Source: Pseudomonadota bacterium (GTDB lineage: Bacteria; Pseudomonadota; Gammaproteobacteria; Steroidobacterales; Steroidobacteraceae). From it: DNA of 64,000 bases. Every line of letters starts with the position of its first letter. Position 1 is the first letter of the stretch. The notes under the pieces were generated by a model, which did not search any database, was not told the origin of the DNA, and saw nothing but the letters and a program-made list of their open reading frames with translations. Position numbers and translations under genes: made by a program. Location: contig JAKAXA010000016.1 in NCBI GenBank assembly GCA_021816775.1, positions 1 to 64,000 on the forward strand. The letters run 5' to 3'. Shown piece by piece: positions 1-8,223 of the stretch.

Positions 1-273
1 CCCCGCAGGTCACGCCCCCGGCGCGCCCCCGCTGTCGTTGTCAATTCGATTCCCGGACGCCACTGCCCGCCCCGGTAGGCAACGGACATCGGCCGGGCCT
101 TTCAGTTCCCCCGCACGGGATGCCCCCCCCGGCGAGCTCTCCCCGGCAATGCCGGCTCGAGCAGACTTGTCTCATGTTCGGCATCGTAACTCAAGCGAAC
201 GGCGGCCGCGGCCGCATCAGCCCCGCCGGATACAGATTGGGCGCCTCGCCCGCGCGCTGGTAGCCTTGGCGCG
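1..273. other. Gene-free left edge
   Basis: I see no convincing gene in this GC-rich stretch at the left end of the window. Short open frames exist but lack recognisable motifs, and one overlaps the start of the lipoprotein at 274. It probably holds the promoter of that lipoprotein, but no clear -35/-10 pair could be picked out. Confidence 0.4.
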
Positions 274-1077
274 GTGAGAGCCGCCTACCGCGCCGCCCGG
301 GGCCTGCGCCCCACGCTGATCACGCTGCTCGCCCTCGGACTGAGCGGCTGTCTGATGCGCCCGCGGCCGACCCGGACCCCTCCGGCAGCGGCGCACGAAG
401 CGCGGCCGAGCGCGCATCTCGGCCGCCCGTACCGGGTCGTCCCGGCGCGATCGCGCCTGATCATTCTCGTGTATCGCGCCGGTGCGCTCGCGGCCCTGGG
501 TCACAATCACATCATCGCCTGCCGGTGCGTGTCCGGAACGTTCGACGTGCCGCACGATGTGCTGGCCACGACCTTCACACTGAGCATTGCGGTGGGGCAA
601 TTCACCGTCGACGATGCGCGCCTGCGCGCCGCTGAGCACAGCGCCGCATTCCCCCCCGACGTACCGCAATCGGCGCGTCGGGGAACGCGGCACAACATGT
701 TGAGCGCGGCTGTGTTGGATGCGCAGGCCTTTCCCGATATCGAAATCCGCTCCGCAGGCCTGCAGCGCGCCCCGGCCCGCACCGGCAGCGAGGTGCGGGC
801 ACGTGTGCAGATCGGGCTGCGCGGGCAGACTCACCTGATCACACTGCCCGTGCACTACAGGCTGAGCGGGGACGAGCTCGCGGCACGCGGGGTGTTCTCG
901 CTGGAGCAGACCTCGCTCGGGCTCAAGCCATTCAGCGTGCTGCTCGGTGCGCTGCGGGTGAAAAATCAGCTGACGGTGCGCTTTGACCTTGTGGCAGTCC
1001 CGGCGAGCGCGGCGCGCGCCGTGGCCTCGCCCGTCAGACCCCGCTCCAGTGCTGCAGCGCGCCGTCCCCCGCGCTGA
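274..1077 (+). CDS. YceI-like lipoprotein
   Basis: Predicted 267-residue lipoprotein with a GTG start. The N-terminus has Arg residues, a hydrophobic stretch and a lipobox LSGC with Cys26 as the likely lipidated residue. The body resembles the YceI lipocalin-like fold: a strand reading LGHNHIIACR near the start, then paired strands with FTVDDARLR and a LRGQTHLITLPV-type segment. YceI proteins bind polyisoprenoid or amphiphilic ligands in the periplasm; the ligand here is unknown. The last 30 residues are Arg/Ala/Pro-rich and look disordered. Its 3' end overlaps the end of the convergent histidine kinase by 44 bp. Family placement is moderately sure, function is not. Confidence 0.6.
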   Translation: MRAAYRAARGLRPTLITLLALGLSGCLMRPRPTRTPPAAAHEARPSAHLGRPYRVVPARSRLIILVYRAGALAALGHNHIIACRCVSGTFDVPHDVLATTFTLSIAVGQFTVDDARLRAAEHSAAFPPDVPQSARRGTRHNMLSAAVLDAQAFPDIEIRSAGLQRAPARTGSEVRARVQIGLRGQTHLITLPVHYRLSGDELAARGVFSLEQTSLGLKPFSVLLGALRVKNQLTVRFDLVAVPASAARAVASPVRPRSSAAARRPPR

Positions 1078-2686
1078 GTGGGACCGAAAACCTCACCGTC
1101 GTGCCGCGTCCCGGCGCGGACGTGATCTCGAGCGAGCCCGACACCATCACCGCACGCTCGCGCATACCGAGCAGCCCGAACGCGTCGGCCCGCCCCGGCG
1201 CCGACGAGTCGAACCCGCGCCCGTCATCGCTCACCCGCAGGCGCAGCCGGTCCTGCTCGAGGATGAGCTCGACATCGACGTGCCGGGCCGCAGCATGGCG
1301 CGCGATGTTGGTCAGCGCCTCCTGAAGGATGCGAAACACCACGGTGGCATAGGGCTCGCTGACCTCGAACTCCGCCGGATCGACCCGCAGCTCGACGTCG
1401 ATGGGATGGTGCTGTTTCAGCGCCTGGATCACCCATTGGGCGGCCGCCGGAAGGCCGAGCACATCGAGCACCGCGGGGCGCAGATCCGTGGCCACCCGCT
1501 TGCTCGCCTCGAACATGCGGTCAATCAGCTGGCGCATGGCCTGCGCCTTGTCCGCCACCCGAGTGTGCCGCTCGAGGCAGTACGCCTCGAGGTCGTCGAG
1601 CTGGAATTTCAGCATGATGAGCACCTGGCCGAGCTCATCGTGCAGCTCGCGCGCCAGGCGCGCCCGCTCGCTCTCGCGCGCCGCAGCGCCCAGGGTCGCC
1701 GCCATGCGCAGCTCGTCGCGGGTGTGCCGCAGCGTCTCGTTGGCGCGCTCGAGCTCGCCGGTGCGCTCACCAATGCGTGCCTCGAGCGAGTCGGTGAGCT
1801 GGTTCAACTGCATGCTGCGCCGCTCGGCGAGTTGCCGCTGCGCGCGCTCGGCGGCATGCGCCTCGGCGAGACGCCGGTAGAGCCTGCCGCTCTCCAATAT
1901 CAGCACCGCGAGCAGGAAGCTCGAGGCGGCCAGCCCGTAGGCCCGCCCCGTATACCAGCCGAACGAGAATCGTCCCGCGTTGAACACCGCGGCCTGAGCG
2001 ATGTCGCACGACCAGGCGAATGTGACCACCAGCAGCCACAGGTGCAGCGCCGACTGGCGCATGTGCCGCCATAGCAAGGGCAGCGTCGCGAGCGTGACCA
2101 GCCAGGTGAGCCAGGCGAGGGCGTATTTCGCCGGCCGGTCATGATCGCCGTTCATGAGCCGGGGCAGCCAATGCGCCCCGGCGGTCGAGATCAGCAGCGC
2201 CACGGCCGCGAGCGCGAGTGCGCCGAGCACGGCGGCGGCCATGACCGCGCGGCCCGGGGTGCGCGGCGCCGGCCGAGCGGCGCTCAACGTGAAGGCAATC
2301 ACCGCCGCCGCGAAGATGACGTGCCAGAAAAAGTAGAGCCAGGCGGCGGTCTGCGAGTTGGCCCACAGCAGCCCGGTGTGCGTGAACAGTCCCGGAAAGG
2401 TCAGCTCGTGCATCAGCGCCATCGCGGCGCTGAAGAGATAGGCGCTGGCGAGTATCGGCAGCGCCGGCGAGCGCGAGAGACCGGACTGCGCGAACAGGAA
2501 TACGCAGGTGATCAAATCGCACATCACGAGAGACGATTCGTAGATCGGCAGGAACAGCTCGTTGCGGCCGGCCGGGACATTGGCGAAGGGGGCGAGCGCG
2601 GCGAACAGGACCACCGAGACGGCCACCGTGACCACCGCGAAACGCCGCTCCGACTGACTCGGCGACTGCGCGGCGAGCGAGATCAT
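1034..2686 (-). CDS. MASE4-domain sensor histidine kinase (NarL-type)
   Basis: Membrane sensor kinase of about 550 residues. The first ~240 residues carry several hydrophobic helices with MASE4-like features (FLPIYESS, HELTFPG, AWLYFFWH). A coiled coil follows, around an LEARIGERTGELERANETL-type segment. The dimerisation box is HisKA_3 type (ARELHDELGQ, His349 as phosphoacceptor). The HATPase domain shows EALTNIARHA (N box), DDGRGFD and GLLGMRERA. Kinases of this type usually phosphorylate a LuxR/NarL-type regulator; none lies next to it, so it is an orphan here. I chose ATG at 2686, 46 bp after the osmC-like stop; an in-frame start at 2875 would run 140 bp into that gene with low-complexity Ser/Arg sequence. 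The input signal is unknown. Confidence 0.8.
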   Translation of the reverse strand: MISLAAQSPSQSERRFAVVTVAVSVVLFAALAPFANVPAGRNELFLPIYESSLVMCDLITCVFLFAQSGLSRSPALPILASAYLFSAAMALMHELTFPGLFTHTGLLWANSQTAAWLYFFWHVIFAAAVIAFTLSAARPAPRTPGRAVMAAAVLGALALAAVALLISTAGAHWLPRLMNGDHDRPAKYALAWLTWLVTLATLPLLWRHMRQSALHLWLLVVTFAWSCDIAQAAVFNAGRFSFGWYTGRAYGLAASSFLLAVLILESGRLYRRLAEAHAAERAQRQLAERRSMQLNQLTDSLEARIGERTGELERANETLRHTRDELRMAATLGAAARESERARLARELHDELGQVLIMLKFQLDDLEAYCLERHTRVADKAQAMRQLIDRMFEASKRVATDLRPAVLDVLGLPAAAQWVIQALKQHHPIDVELRVDPAEFEVSEPYATVVFRILQEALTNIARHAAARHVDVELILEQDRLRLRVSDDGRGFDSSAPGRADAFGLLGMRERAVMVSGSLEITSAPGRGTTVRFSVPLSAGDGALQHWSGV

Positions 2687-2732
2687 CTGCCGCACCGCCG
2701 GCACTCGCGCCGCCACGCGGCGAGCCCGTGCT

Positions 2733-3182
2733 TCACTTGAGCTTCGCGCCGCTGCCGTCGATGACGACGACATCCGTCGGGATGCCGGCACGCACGCTCG
2801 CGCCGACCGTACAGAACTCCTCGAACTGGCCGAGGACGCGATCCAGGTGCTGCAGACTCTCCGCCCGCGCGCCAAGGCGGATCTCGACGTCCAGATGCAC
2901 GACCCGAAGCCGCCCGGCCTCGTTGCGCCCCATTCGCGCGCGCGCCGAGGTGGTGATTCCGCCGGGGTCGATCTTGAACTTGGTGAGCGCGAAATACAGG
3001 CTCGAGCTCATGCAGCTGCCGACCGCCGCGAGCAGCAGATGCACCGGCGAGGGGCCGAGCCCCGCCCCGAGCGGCGGCCCCTCATCCGAGAGAACGTGCG
3101 CCACGCCCGGCGCGAAGGCGATATCGAACTGGTAGTCCCGGCTCTGGCGGAGCGTGACGCTCGGCGTTTGTTGTTCTGACAT
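2733..3182 (-). CDS. OsmC/Ohr-family protein
   Basis: Cytoplasmic protein of 149 residues in the OsmC/Ohr superfamily, thiol peroxidases that reduce organic hydroperoxides. The two expected cysteines are present: Cys57 in AAVGSCMSSSL at the start of the central helix and Cys124 in FEEFCTVGASV. ATG at 3182 was chosen because a GGGGGA ribosome site lies upstream; a longer frame adds 18 residues unlike the family. The kinase follows 46 bp downstream on the same strand and could be co-transcribed. The subgroup (OsmC, Ohr or YhfA-like) cannot be decided by eye. Confidence 0.8.
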   Translation of the reverse strand: MSEQQTPSVTLRQSRDYQFDIAFAPGVAHVLSDEGPPLGAGLGPSPVHLLLAAVGSCMSSSLYFALTKFKIDPGGITTSARARMGRNEAGRLRVVHLDVEIRLGARAESLQHLDRVLGQFEEFCTVGASVRAGIPTDVVVIDGSGAKLK

Positions 3183-3256
3183 GGCAGGTCCCCCGTGCGG
3201 CGAGAGAACCAGGGCCAAGCCCCGACGGCGGCCCAACTTGGCCCCATCATACCACC

Positions 3257-3274
3257 GGCCGGCGCGCGCCGGCC
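3257..3274 (-). terminator. GC palindrome, possible terminator after GH3 gene
   Basis: GGCCGGCGCGCGCCGGCC is a perfect 18-bp inverted repeat 18 bp beyond the stop of the GH3 gene and before the osmC-like start. There is no T-run, so factor-independent termination is uncertain. Confidence 0.35.
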
Positions 3275-3292
3275 CACCGGCACCCCAGGCAG

Positions 3293-5923
3293 TCAGTCCG
3301 GCAGCGTCACCTCACCCGTCACGCGGAAGTGACCGGCGACGGTCGGTGCGCCCGTGCCGGGCTGCCCGCCGCCGATCGACAGCGTGTAGCGGCCCGGGGC
3401 GACGATGATGTGCCCACGCTCGGTGACCATGCTGAGCTCGCGCCGCGTGAGATGGAAGCGCACGGTGCGGCTCTGCCCGCGCGCGAGATGGATGCGCCTG
3501 AACCCGCGCAGCGCCCGCAGCGGCGCCCCGGGGACCGGCGGGAACTCGAGGTACAGCTGCACGACCTCATCGCCCGCGCGCCGCCCCGTGTTGGTCACCT
3601 TCACCGATGCCGCGAGCGGCGCGCCGGCCTCGATGCGCGTGCGCGCCAGCGCCAGGTCGCTGAACCGGAAGGTCGTGTAGCTCAGCCCGTACCCGAATGG
3701 CCACAGCGGCTTGCCCTTGAAATAGCGGTAGGTGCGCCCGCGCATGGAGTAGTTGAGGAAGTTCGGCAGCTGATGGACGCTGCGGTAGAAGGTGATCGGC
3801 AGGCGGCCGGCCGGATCGTAGCGTCCGCTCAGCGTGGCCGCGATCGCCGCGCCGCCCTCCTCCCCTGCGTACCACGCCTCGAGGATCGCAGCGGCGTGGC
3901 GCTTCTCCCAGCGCACCGCGAGCGCGCTGCCGTTCATGAGCACCACGACCAGCGGCTTGCCGGCTCGGGCGACCTCGCGCACCAGGGCCTGCTCGGGCCG
4001 CGGCAGCGACAGCCGGGTACGGTCGCCGCCGAGGAAGCCCGGCTCGTGCACGGGCATCTGCTCGCCCTCCAGGCGGCTGGTGAGCCCGACGACGGCAATC
4101 ACCACGTCCGCGCGCCGCGCGGCAGCCAGCGCCGCGGGGTCCGGTCGGTCATTGACCCGTTGCCAGACGAGCGCAGCCTGCGGCGCCGCGCTGCCGATGC
4201 GGCTGTAGGCCATCTGCAGCCGCACCCGGCGTCCCTTGCGCAGATCAACCCGCCCGACGTCGGTACCGGGACTGTACGACTCGATCAGATGCTCATCGCC
4301 GACGGTCACCGTGGCGAAGCCGTTGGTGCGCACGCCGAGCTGATAGTAGCCCGAGTGATCCGGCGTGAAATACCCGCTCCACTGCGCGCCGGCAAGCCTG
4401 TCGAGCGCGAGCCCCGCAGGCAGATCGCGCGCATCGAGGTCAATGCGTGAGGCGGCGCCGGCCACCGTGCGCGGGTGCGGGCCGGCGATCCGGTACGTCA
4501 CCCGCAGGCCCGGCTTGCCGCCGGGCGTGCTGAACAGCGCTGCCGGCACGACCGCCCCGCCGCTCGAGAGGAACTGCGTCCCCGGCACATAGGTGATCTT
4601 CGCGCGCGGGAACTGCGCGCGCAGACCCTCGAGGACCGTCACGACGTGCGTGGGCATGCCGCTGTAGTTGCCGAGCATCACGGCGGTCTGGTCGGCCAGC
4701 GGGCCGACGACGGCAATGCGGCGCACCGAGCGCTTCAGCGGGAGCACGCCGTCATTCTTCAGCAGCACCATCGACTCCTCGGCGAGCCGCAGCGCCAGAC
4801 GCCGGTGGGCGGGGCTGTTCAGCTGGTCGGGATTGATGTGATCGAACGGCACCATCGAGGGCGGATCGAACAGCCCCAGGCGCATGCGTGCCGTGAACAG
4901 CCGGACCACTGCGCGGTTGACGGCATGCACGGACAGATACCCTGCCTGCACCGCCTGCAGGAAGGGCTTGTAGTCCGCATCGCCGCTCGGGGTGCCGAAA
5001 TCGGCGCACTCGTTGTCCATGCCGCGCTCGAGCGCGATGGCCGAGGCTTCGGGCTGTGTGGGCCGGTAATGATGCCCGGTGAAGATATCGTGCACCGCAT
5101 CGCAATCGGACACGACGTAGCCGTGGAAGTGCCACGCACCGCGCAAGGTCTTCTGCAGCAGAAACTGGTTGGCGCACGCCGGCTGCCCGTTGACCGCCAC
5201 GTACGCGCACATGATCGATCCGGCATGCCCGTCGACCACTGCGGCGCGGAATGCCGGCAGATAGGTGTCCTCGAGCGCGTGGCGGCTGATGTCCTCGTCC
5301 TGGAAATGCCGCGAAGGCTCCGGGCCGCTGTAGGCGTCGAAATGCTTCGGAGTGGCGATGGCGCGGTAGTAGCGCGGGTTCGAGCCCTGCATGCCGCGCA
5401 CGTAGGCGACCGCCAGCCGGCCGGTGAGGAACGGGTCTTCCCCGTAGGTTTCCTGACAGCGCCCCCAGCGCGGGTCGCGGCAGATATTGATGTTCGGCGC
5501 CCAGAAATCCAGCCCATGCATCATGCCGGTGCCGTGGTGGCGGGCGGCCGCCTCGGCGTAGCGGATGCGCCCCTCGATGCTGATCGCCTTGGCCATGGCG
5601 CGAATGCCCGGCGCATCGAAGGTCGCCGCGAGTCCCATCGGCTCGGGGAATTCCGTCGTGCCGCGGCCGAGCGCCCCGTGCAGCCCCTCGCTCCACCAGT
5701 TGTAGGCGGGCACTGCGAGGCGCGGGATGGCCCGCGCGCCATTGACGAGTTGCGACACCTTCTCGCGCAGCGTCATGTGCCGCACCAGCGCGATGGCGCG
5801 CTGTCGCGCAGACAGGCTGGTGTTCAGCCACGCCGGCCGGTGAGCGGCCTGCGCCGCCGTCACGCCGCAGAGCACGGCTGCGAGCCCGAGCGCCGCGCCC
5901 ACGCGTTCAATCTGTCGTTTCAT
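3293..5923 (-). CDS. Secreted GH3 beta-xylosidase/beta-glucosidase with PA14 insert
   Basis: Glycoside hydrolase family 3 enzyme of 876 residues with a Sec signal peptide (cleavage near AAQA-AH). Domain order: GH3 TIM barrel with YNWWSEGLHGALG and KHFDAYSGPE; nucleophile Asp273 in VVSDCDAV; GH3 C-terminal domain interrupted by a PA14-like module near residues 465-590 (SGYFTPDHSGYYQLGVRTNG); probable acid/base Glu in SRLEGEQM; and a fibronectin-III-like end (AGDEVVQLYLEF). The WWSE...LHG and SDCDAV signatures resemble beta-xylosidases more than classic beta-glucosidases. It likely releases xylose or glucose from oligosaccharides in the periplasm or outside the cell. It is divergent from the GH51 gene, with a shared palindrome between them. 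Exact substrate is inference. Confidence 0.9.
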   Translation of the reverse strand: MKRQIERVGAALGLAAVLCGVTAAQAAHRPAWLNTSLSARQRAIALVRHMTLREKVSQLVNGARAIPRLAVPAYNWWSEGLHGALGRGTTEFPEPMGLAATFDAPGIRAMAKAISIEGRIRYAEAAARHHGTGMMHGLDFWAPNINICRDPRWGRCQETYGEDPFLTGRLAVAYVRGMQGSNPRYYRAIATPKHFDAYSGPEPSRHFQDEDISRHALEDTYLPAFRAAVVDGHAGSIMCAYVAVNGQPACANQFLLQKTLRGAWHFHGYVVSDCDAVHDIFTGHHYRPTQPEASAIALERGMDNECADFGTPSGDADYKPFLQAVQAGYLSVHAVNRAVVRLFTARMRLGLFDPPSMVPFDHINPDQLNSPAHRRLALRLAEESMVLLKNDGVLPLKRSVRRIAVVGPLADQTAVMLGNYSGMPTHVVTVLEGLRAQFPRAKITYVPGTQFLSSGGAVVPAALFSTPGGKPGLRVTYRIAGPHPRTVAGAASRIDLDARDLPAGLALDRLAGAQWSGYFTPDHSGYYQLGVRTNGFATVTVGDEHLIESYSPGTDVGRVDLRKGRRVRLQMAYSRIGSAAPQAALVWQRVNDRPDPAALAAARRADVVIAVVGLTSRLEGEQMPVHEPGFLGGDRTRLSLPRPEQALVREVARAGKPLVVVLMNGSALAVRWEKRHAAAILEAWYAGEEGGAAIAATLSGRYDPAGRLPITFYRSVHQLPNFLNYSMRGRTYRYFKGKPLWPFGYGLSYTTFRFSDLALARTRIEAGAPLAASVKVTNTGRRAGDEVVQLYLEFPPVPGAPLRALRGFRRIHLARGQSRTVRFHLTRRELSMVTERGHIIVAPGRYTLSIGGGQPGTGAPTVAGHFRVTGEVTLPD

Positions 5924-5977
5924 GATTGCTGCGGCCCCTCTTGCGTCACGGCGGGTGCAGTCTCCCGCAGCCTGATA

Positions 5978-5991
5978 TGATAGCGCTATCT
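5978..5991. promoter_or_regulatory. LacI-type operator, xyl-box-like palindrome
   Basis: TGATAGCGCTATCT contains the perfect 12-bp palindrome GATAGCGCTATC (5979-5990) in the 134-bp gap between the divergent GH3 and GH51 genes, and flanking bases partly extend the symmetry. A central AGCGCT core is typical of LacI-family operators, and the site resembles the xyl-box (TGGTAGCGCTAACA) described for XylR of Xanthomonas. Its position suggests joint control of both genes. No LacI-type gene is in the window. Confidence 0.6.
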
Positions 5992-6057
5992 TATGGATGC
6001 GGGTATTGTCCGATTTTAGGGCAGGCTGTCAAGCGCGCTGCAGCCCTGGGGTGAGAC

Positions 6058-8223
6058 ATGCGCGCAGCGGGGGCAGGCATGCGATCACGAATCATCGTCC
6101 TTCTGCTGTTATCGGCCTTCATCCCGCCGGGGCTCGCCGCAACGCACGCCGCTGAGATCGTGCGGCCCGTGATCGCGCGCATCGATGTGGCCCGCATCGC
6201 CCGCCCGGTCAGCCGTTATGAATACGGCATGTTCATCGAGAATCTCGGCCAGCTCGTCTACCGCAGCCTGTGGTCGCAGATGCTCGATGACCGCAAGTTC
6301 TACTTTGCGATTCATCCGCGGCGCGCCGGCGCCGCGGCAAAGCCGCTGACGGGTTTCGCGCGAGTGTTCCTGCTGCGCAAGTGGCGCCCCGTCGGGCCGC
6401 CCGGTGCGCTGACCATGGATCCGCGCCGGCCGTTCGTCGGTGCGCACAGTCCGCGCATTGCCCTCTGCGCCAGCCAGCCGCGCGGCATCCGCCAGCGCGA
6501 CCTCGCCCTGGTGGCGGGCAAGCGCTACACCGGCTACATCTACCTGCGGGGCTCCCCCGGCGCGCACGTGAGCATCGCTCTGCGCTGGGGTGGCGGCGCA
6601 TCCGGGGAGCGCACCGTGCGCTTGACCGGCCTGGGCGCGCATTACCGGCGCTTTGCGTTCGAGTTCACGGCCGGCGCGAGCAGCAAAGATGCCGAGTTCG
6701 AGATCACCGGCACCGGCCGCGGCAGCTTTCACATCGGCACCGTCTCGCTGATGCCGGCCGACAACCTCGATGGCTTTCGCAGAGACACCATCGAGCTGCT
6801 GCGCCAGCTGCACTCGGGCTTCTGGCGAGTGCCCGGCGGCAATTTCGTCTCCGACTTCAACTGGTACGCCTCGATCGGCAATCGCGACCGGCGCGCGCCG
6901 TATCTGGATCATGCCTGGAATGCGGTGCAATCGAACGACGTTGGTCTCGATGAGTTCATGACGCTGTGCCGGCTGCTCGGCGTGGCTCCCTACGTGACGG
7001 TCAACGCCGGATTCGGCGATGCCCACTCGGCCGCGGCGGAGGTGAAGTATCTCAACGGGCCGGTCACGACGCGTCTCGGGGCTCTGCGCGCCCGCAACGG
7101 CCACCCGCAACCCTACGGTGTTAAGTTCTGGAACATCGGCAACGAGCCCTACGGGCCGTGGGAGCTCGGCCATACCTCCCTGCAGGACTTCCTCTGGAAG
7201 AACGACGAGTTCGCGCGCGCCATGCGCCGCGCCGATCCCTCGATCGTGCTGCTCGCCTCCGGCGCCATGCCGGATGAGATGACCATCGAGGGCATCGCCC
7301 GCAAGCTCGGGCACAAGAGCGATCAGATCCGGCTGTGCTCGGCCGCGGACTGGACGTGCGCCTACCTGAAGCACTCGTGGGGGTACTTCAACGGCATCAC
7401 CGAGCACTGGTATGCGCGCGCCGGGATGCGCTTCGATCTGCAGCGCGCGCGCGCCGGGTTGCGTATCGATCACATGGAGCCGGGCTACGTGCCGGCGCGC
7501 GAGACGGTGCTGCAGTGGGTCCGCGCGCCCTCCGACCGTGTGCGGCTCAAGGCCGAGCAGTGGCAGGCCTACGAGCGGCGCTTCCCGGCCATGAAGCGCG
7601 ACGGTATCTTCATGTCCATCGATGAGTACGCCGACACGGGCGCGCCGGCGAACCTCAAGCTCGCCCTCGCCTACGCCATGGTCTTCAACGAAATGCTGCG
7701 GCACACCGATTTCCTGCGCATGGCGGCGTTCACCATGGGCGTCTCGACGATCGATTTCACCCGCACCGCGGCAGTGCTCAACACCACGGGGCTGCTGTTC
7801 AAGCTCTACCGCGATCACTTCGGGCCGGGACTGCTGCCCGTCCCGGTGGGCGGGGACTCGCCGCAGCCTGCGCCCCGGGAGCAGCTGGTGCCGGGCATCA
7901 AGCCCGAGAGCGCCGGCAGCCCGACTTATCCGCTCGATGTCGAGGCGGCACTCGGCCCCCATCGAGGGCACCTGGTGTTGGCCGTCGTCAATGCCACCGG
8001 CGCGACCCAGCCGCTGAGGCTGCGCCTGCGCGGGGCGCGGCTCGCCGCCGGCGGCCGATACTGGGAGATGACTGGCCCGGGTCTTTCGGCCGCGAACCGG
8101 GTCGGACACCGCCCCGAAGTGCACGTGCGCGAGCACGCAGTCGACGGCGCGCAGGGACAACTGGCGGTGCCGCCGATCAGCATCGAGATCTACCGGCTGC
8201 GGCTCGTGCGAGCGGCAAGATGA
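6058..8223 (+). CDS. Secreted GH51 alpha-L-arabinofuranosidase
   Basis: Family 51 alpha-L-arabinofuranosidase of 721 residues that would remove arabinose side chains from arabinoxylan or arabinan. A signal peptide (RSRIIVLLLLSAFIPPGLAA) precedes YEYGMFIENLGQLVYRSLWS, the usual GH51 start. A carbohydrate-binding-like beta region covers about residues 150-235. The catalytic barrel shows GFWRVPGGNFVSDF, acid/base Glu363 in FWNIGNEPYGPWELG and nucleophile Glu523 in FMSIDEYAD. A C-terminal beta domain ends the protein. ATG at 6058 follows a GGGGTGAG site; ATG at 6079, seven codons on, also has a GGGGGCAGG site and gives a shorter signal peptide. Its stop overlaps the esterase start (ATGA), so the two are probably translated together. 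Confidence 0.92.
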   Translation: MRAAGAGMRSRIIVLLLLSAFIPPGLAATHAAEIVRPVIARIDVARIARPVSRYEYGMFIENLGQLVYRSLWSQMLDDRKFYFAIHPRRAGAAAKPLTGFARVFLLRKWRPVGPPGALTMDPRRPFVGAHSPRIALCASQPRGIRQRDLALVAGKRYTGYIYLRGSPGAHVSIALRWGGGASGERTVRLTGLGAHYRRFAFEFTAGASSKDAEFEITGTGRGSFHIGTVSLMPADNLDGFRRDTIELLRQLHSGFWRVPGGNFVSDFNWYASIGNRDRRAPYLDHAWNAVQSNDVGLDEFMTLCRLLGVAPYVTVNAGFGDAHSAAAEVKYLNGPVTTRLGALRARNGHPQPYGVKFWNIGNEPYGPWELGHTSLQDFLWKNDEFARAMRRADPSIVLLASGAMPDEMTIEGIARKLGHKSDQIRLCSAADWTCAYLKHSWGYFNGITEHWYARAGMRFDLQRARAGLRIDHMEPGYVPARETVLQWVRAPSDRVRLKAEQWQAYERRFPAMKRDGIFMSIDEYADTGAPANLKLALAYAMVFNEMLRHTDFLRMAAFTMGVSTIDFTRTAAVLNTTGLLFKLYRDHFGPGLLPVPVGGDSPQPAPREQLVPGIKPESAGSPTYPLDVEAALGPHRGHLVLAVVNATGATQPLRLRLRGARLAAGGRYWEMTGPGLSAANRVGHRPEVHVREHAVDGAQGQLAVPPISIEIYRLRLVRAAR

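Noticed and set aside
2687-2875. Longer histidine kinase starting at 2875
   Set aside because: It would overlap the OsmC-like gene by 140 bp and add 63 Ser/Arg/Ala-rich residues that are unlike the MASE4 N-terminus.
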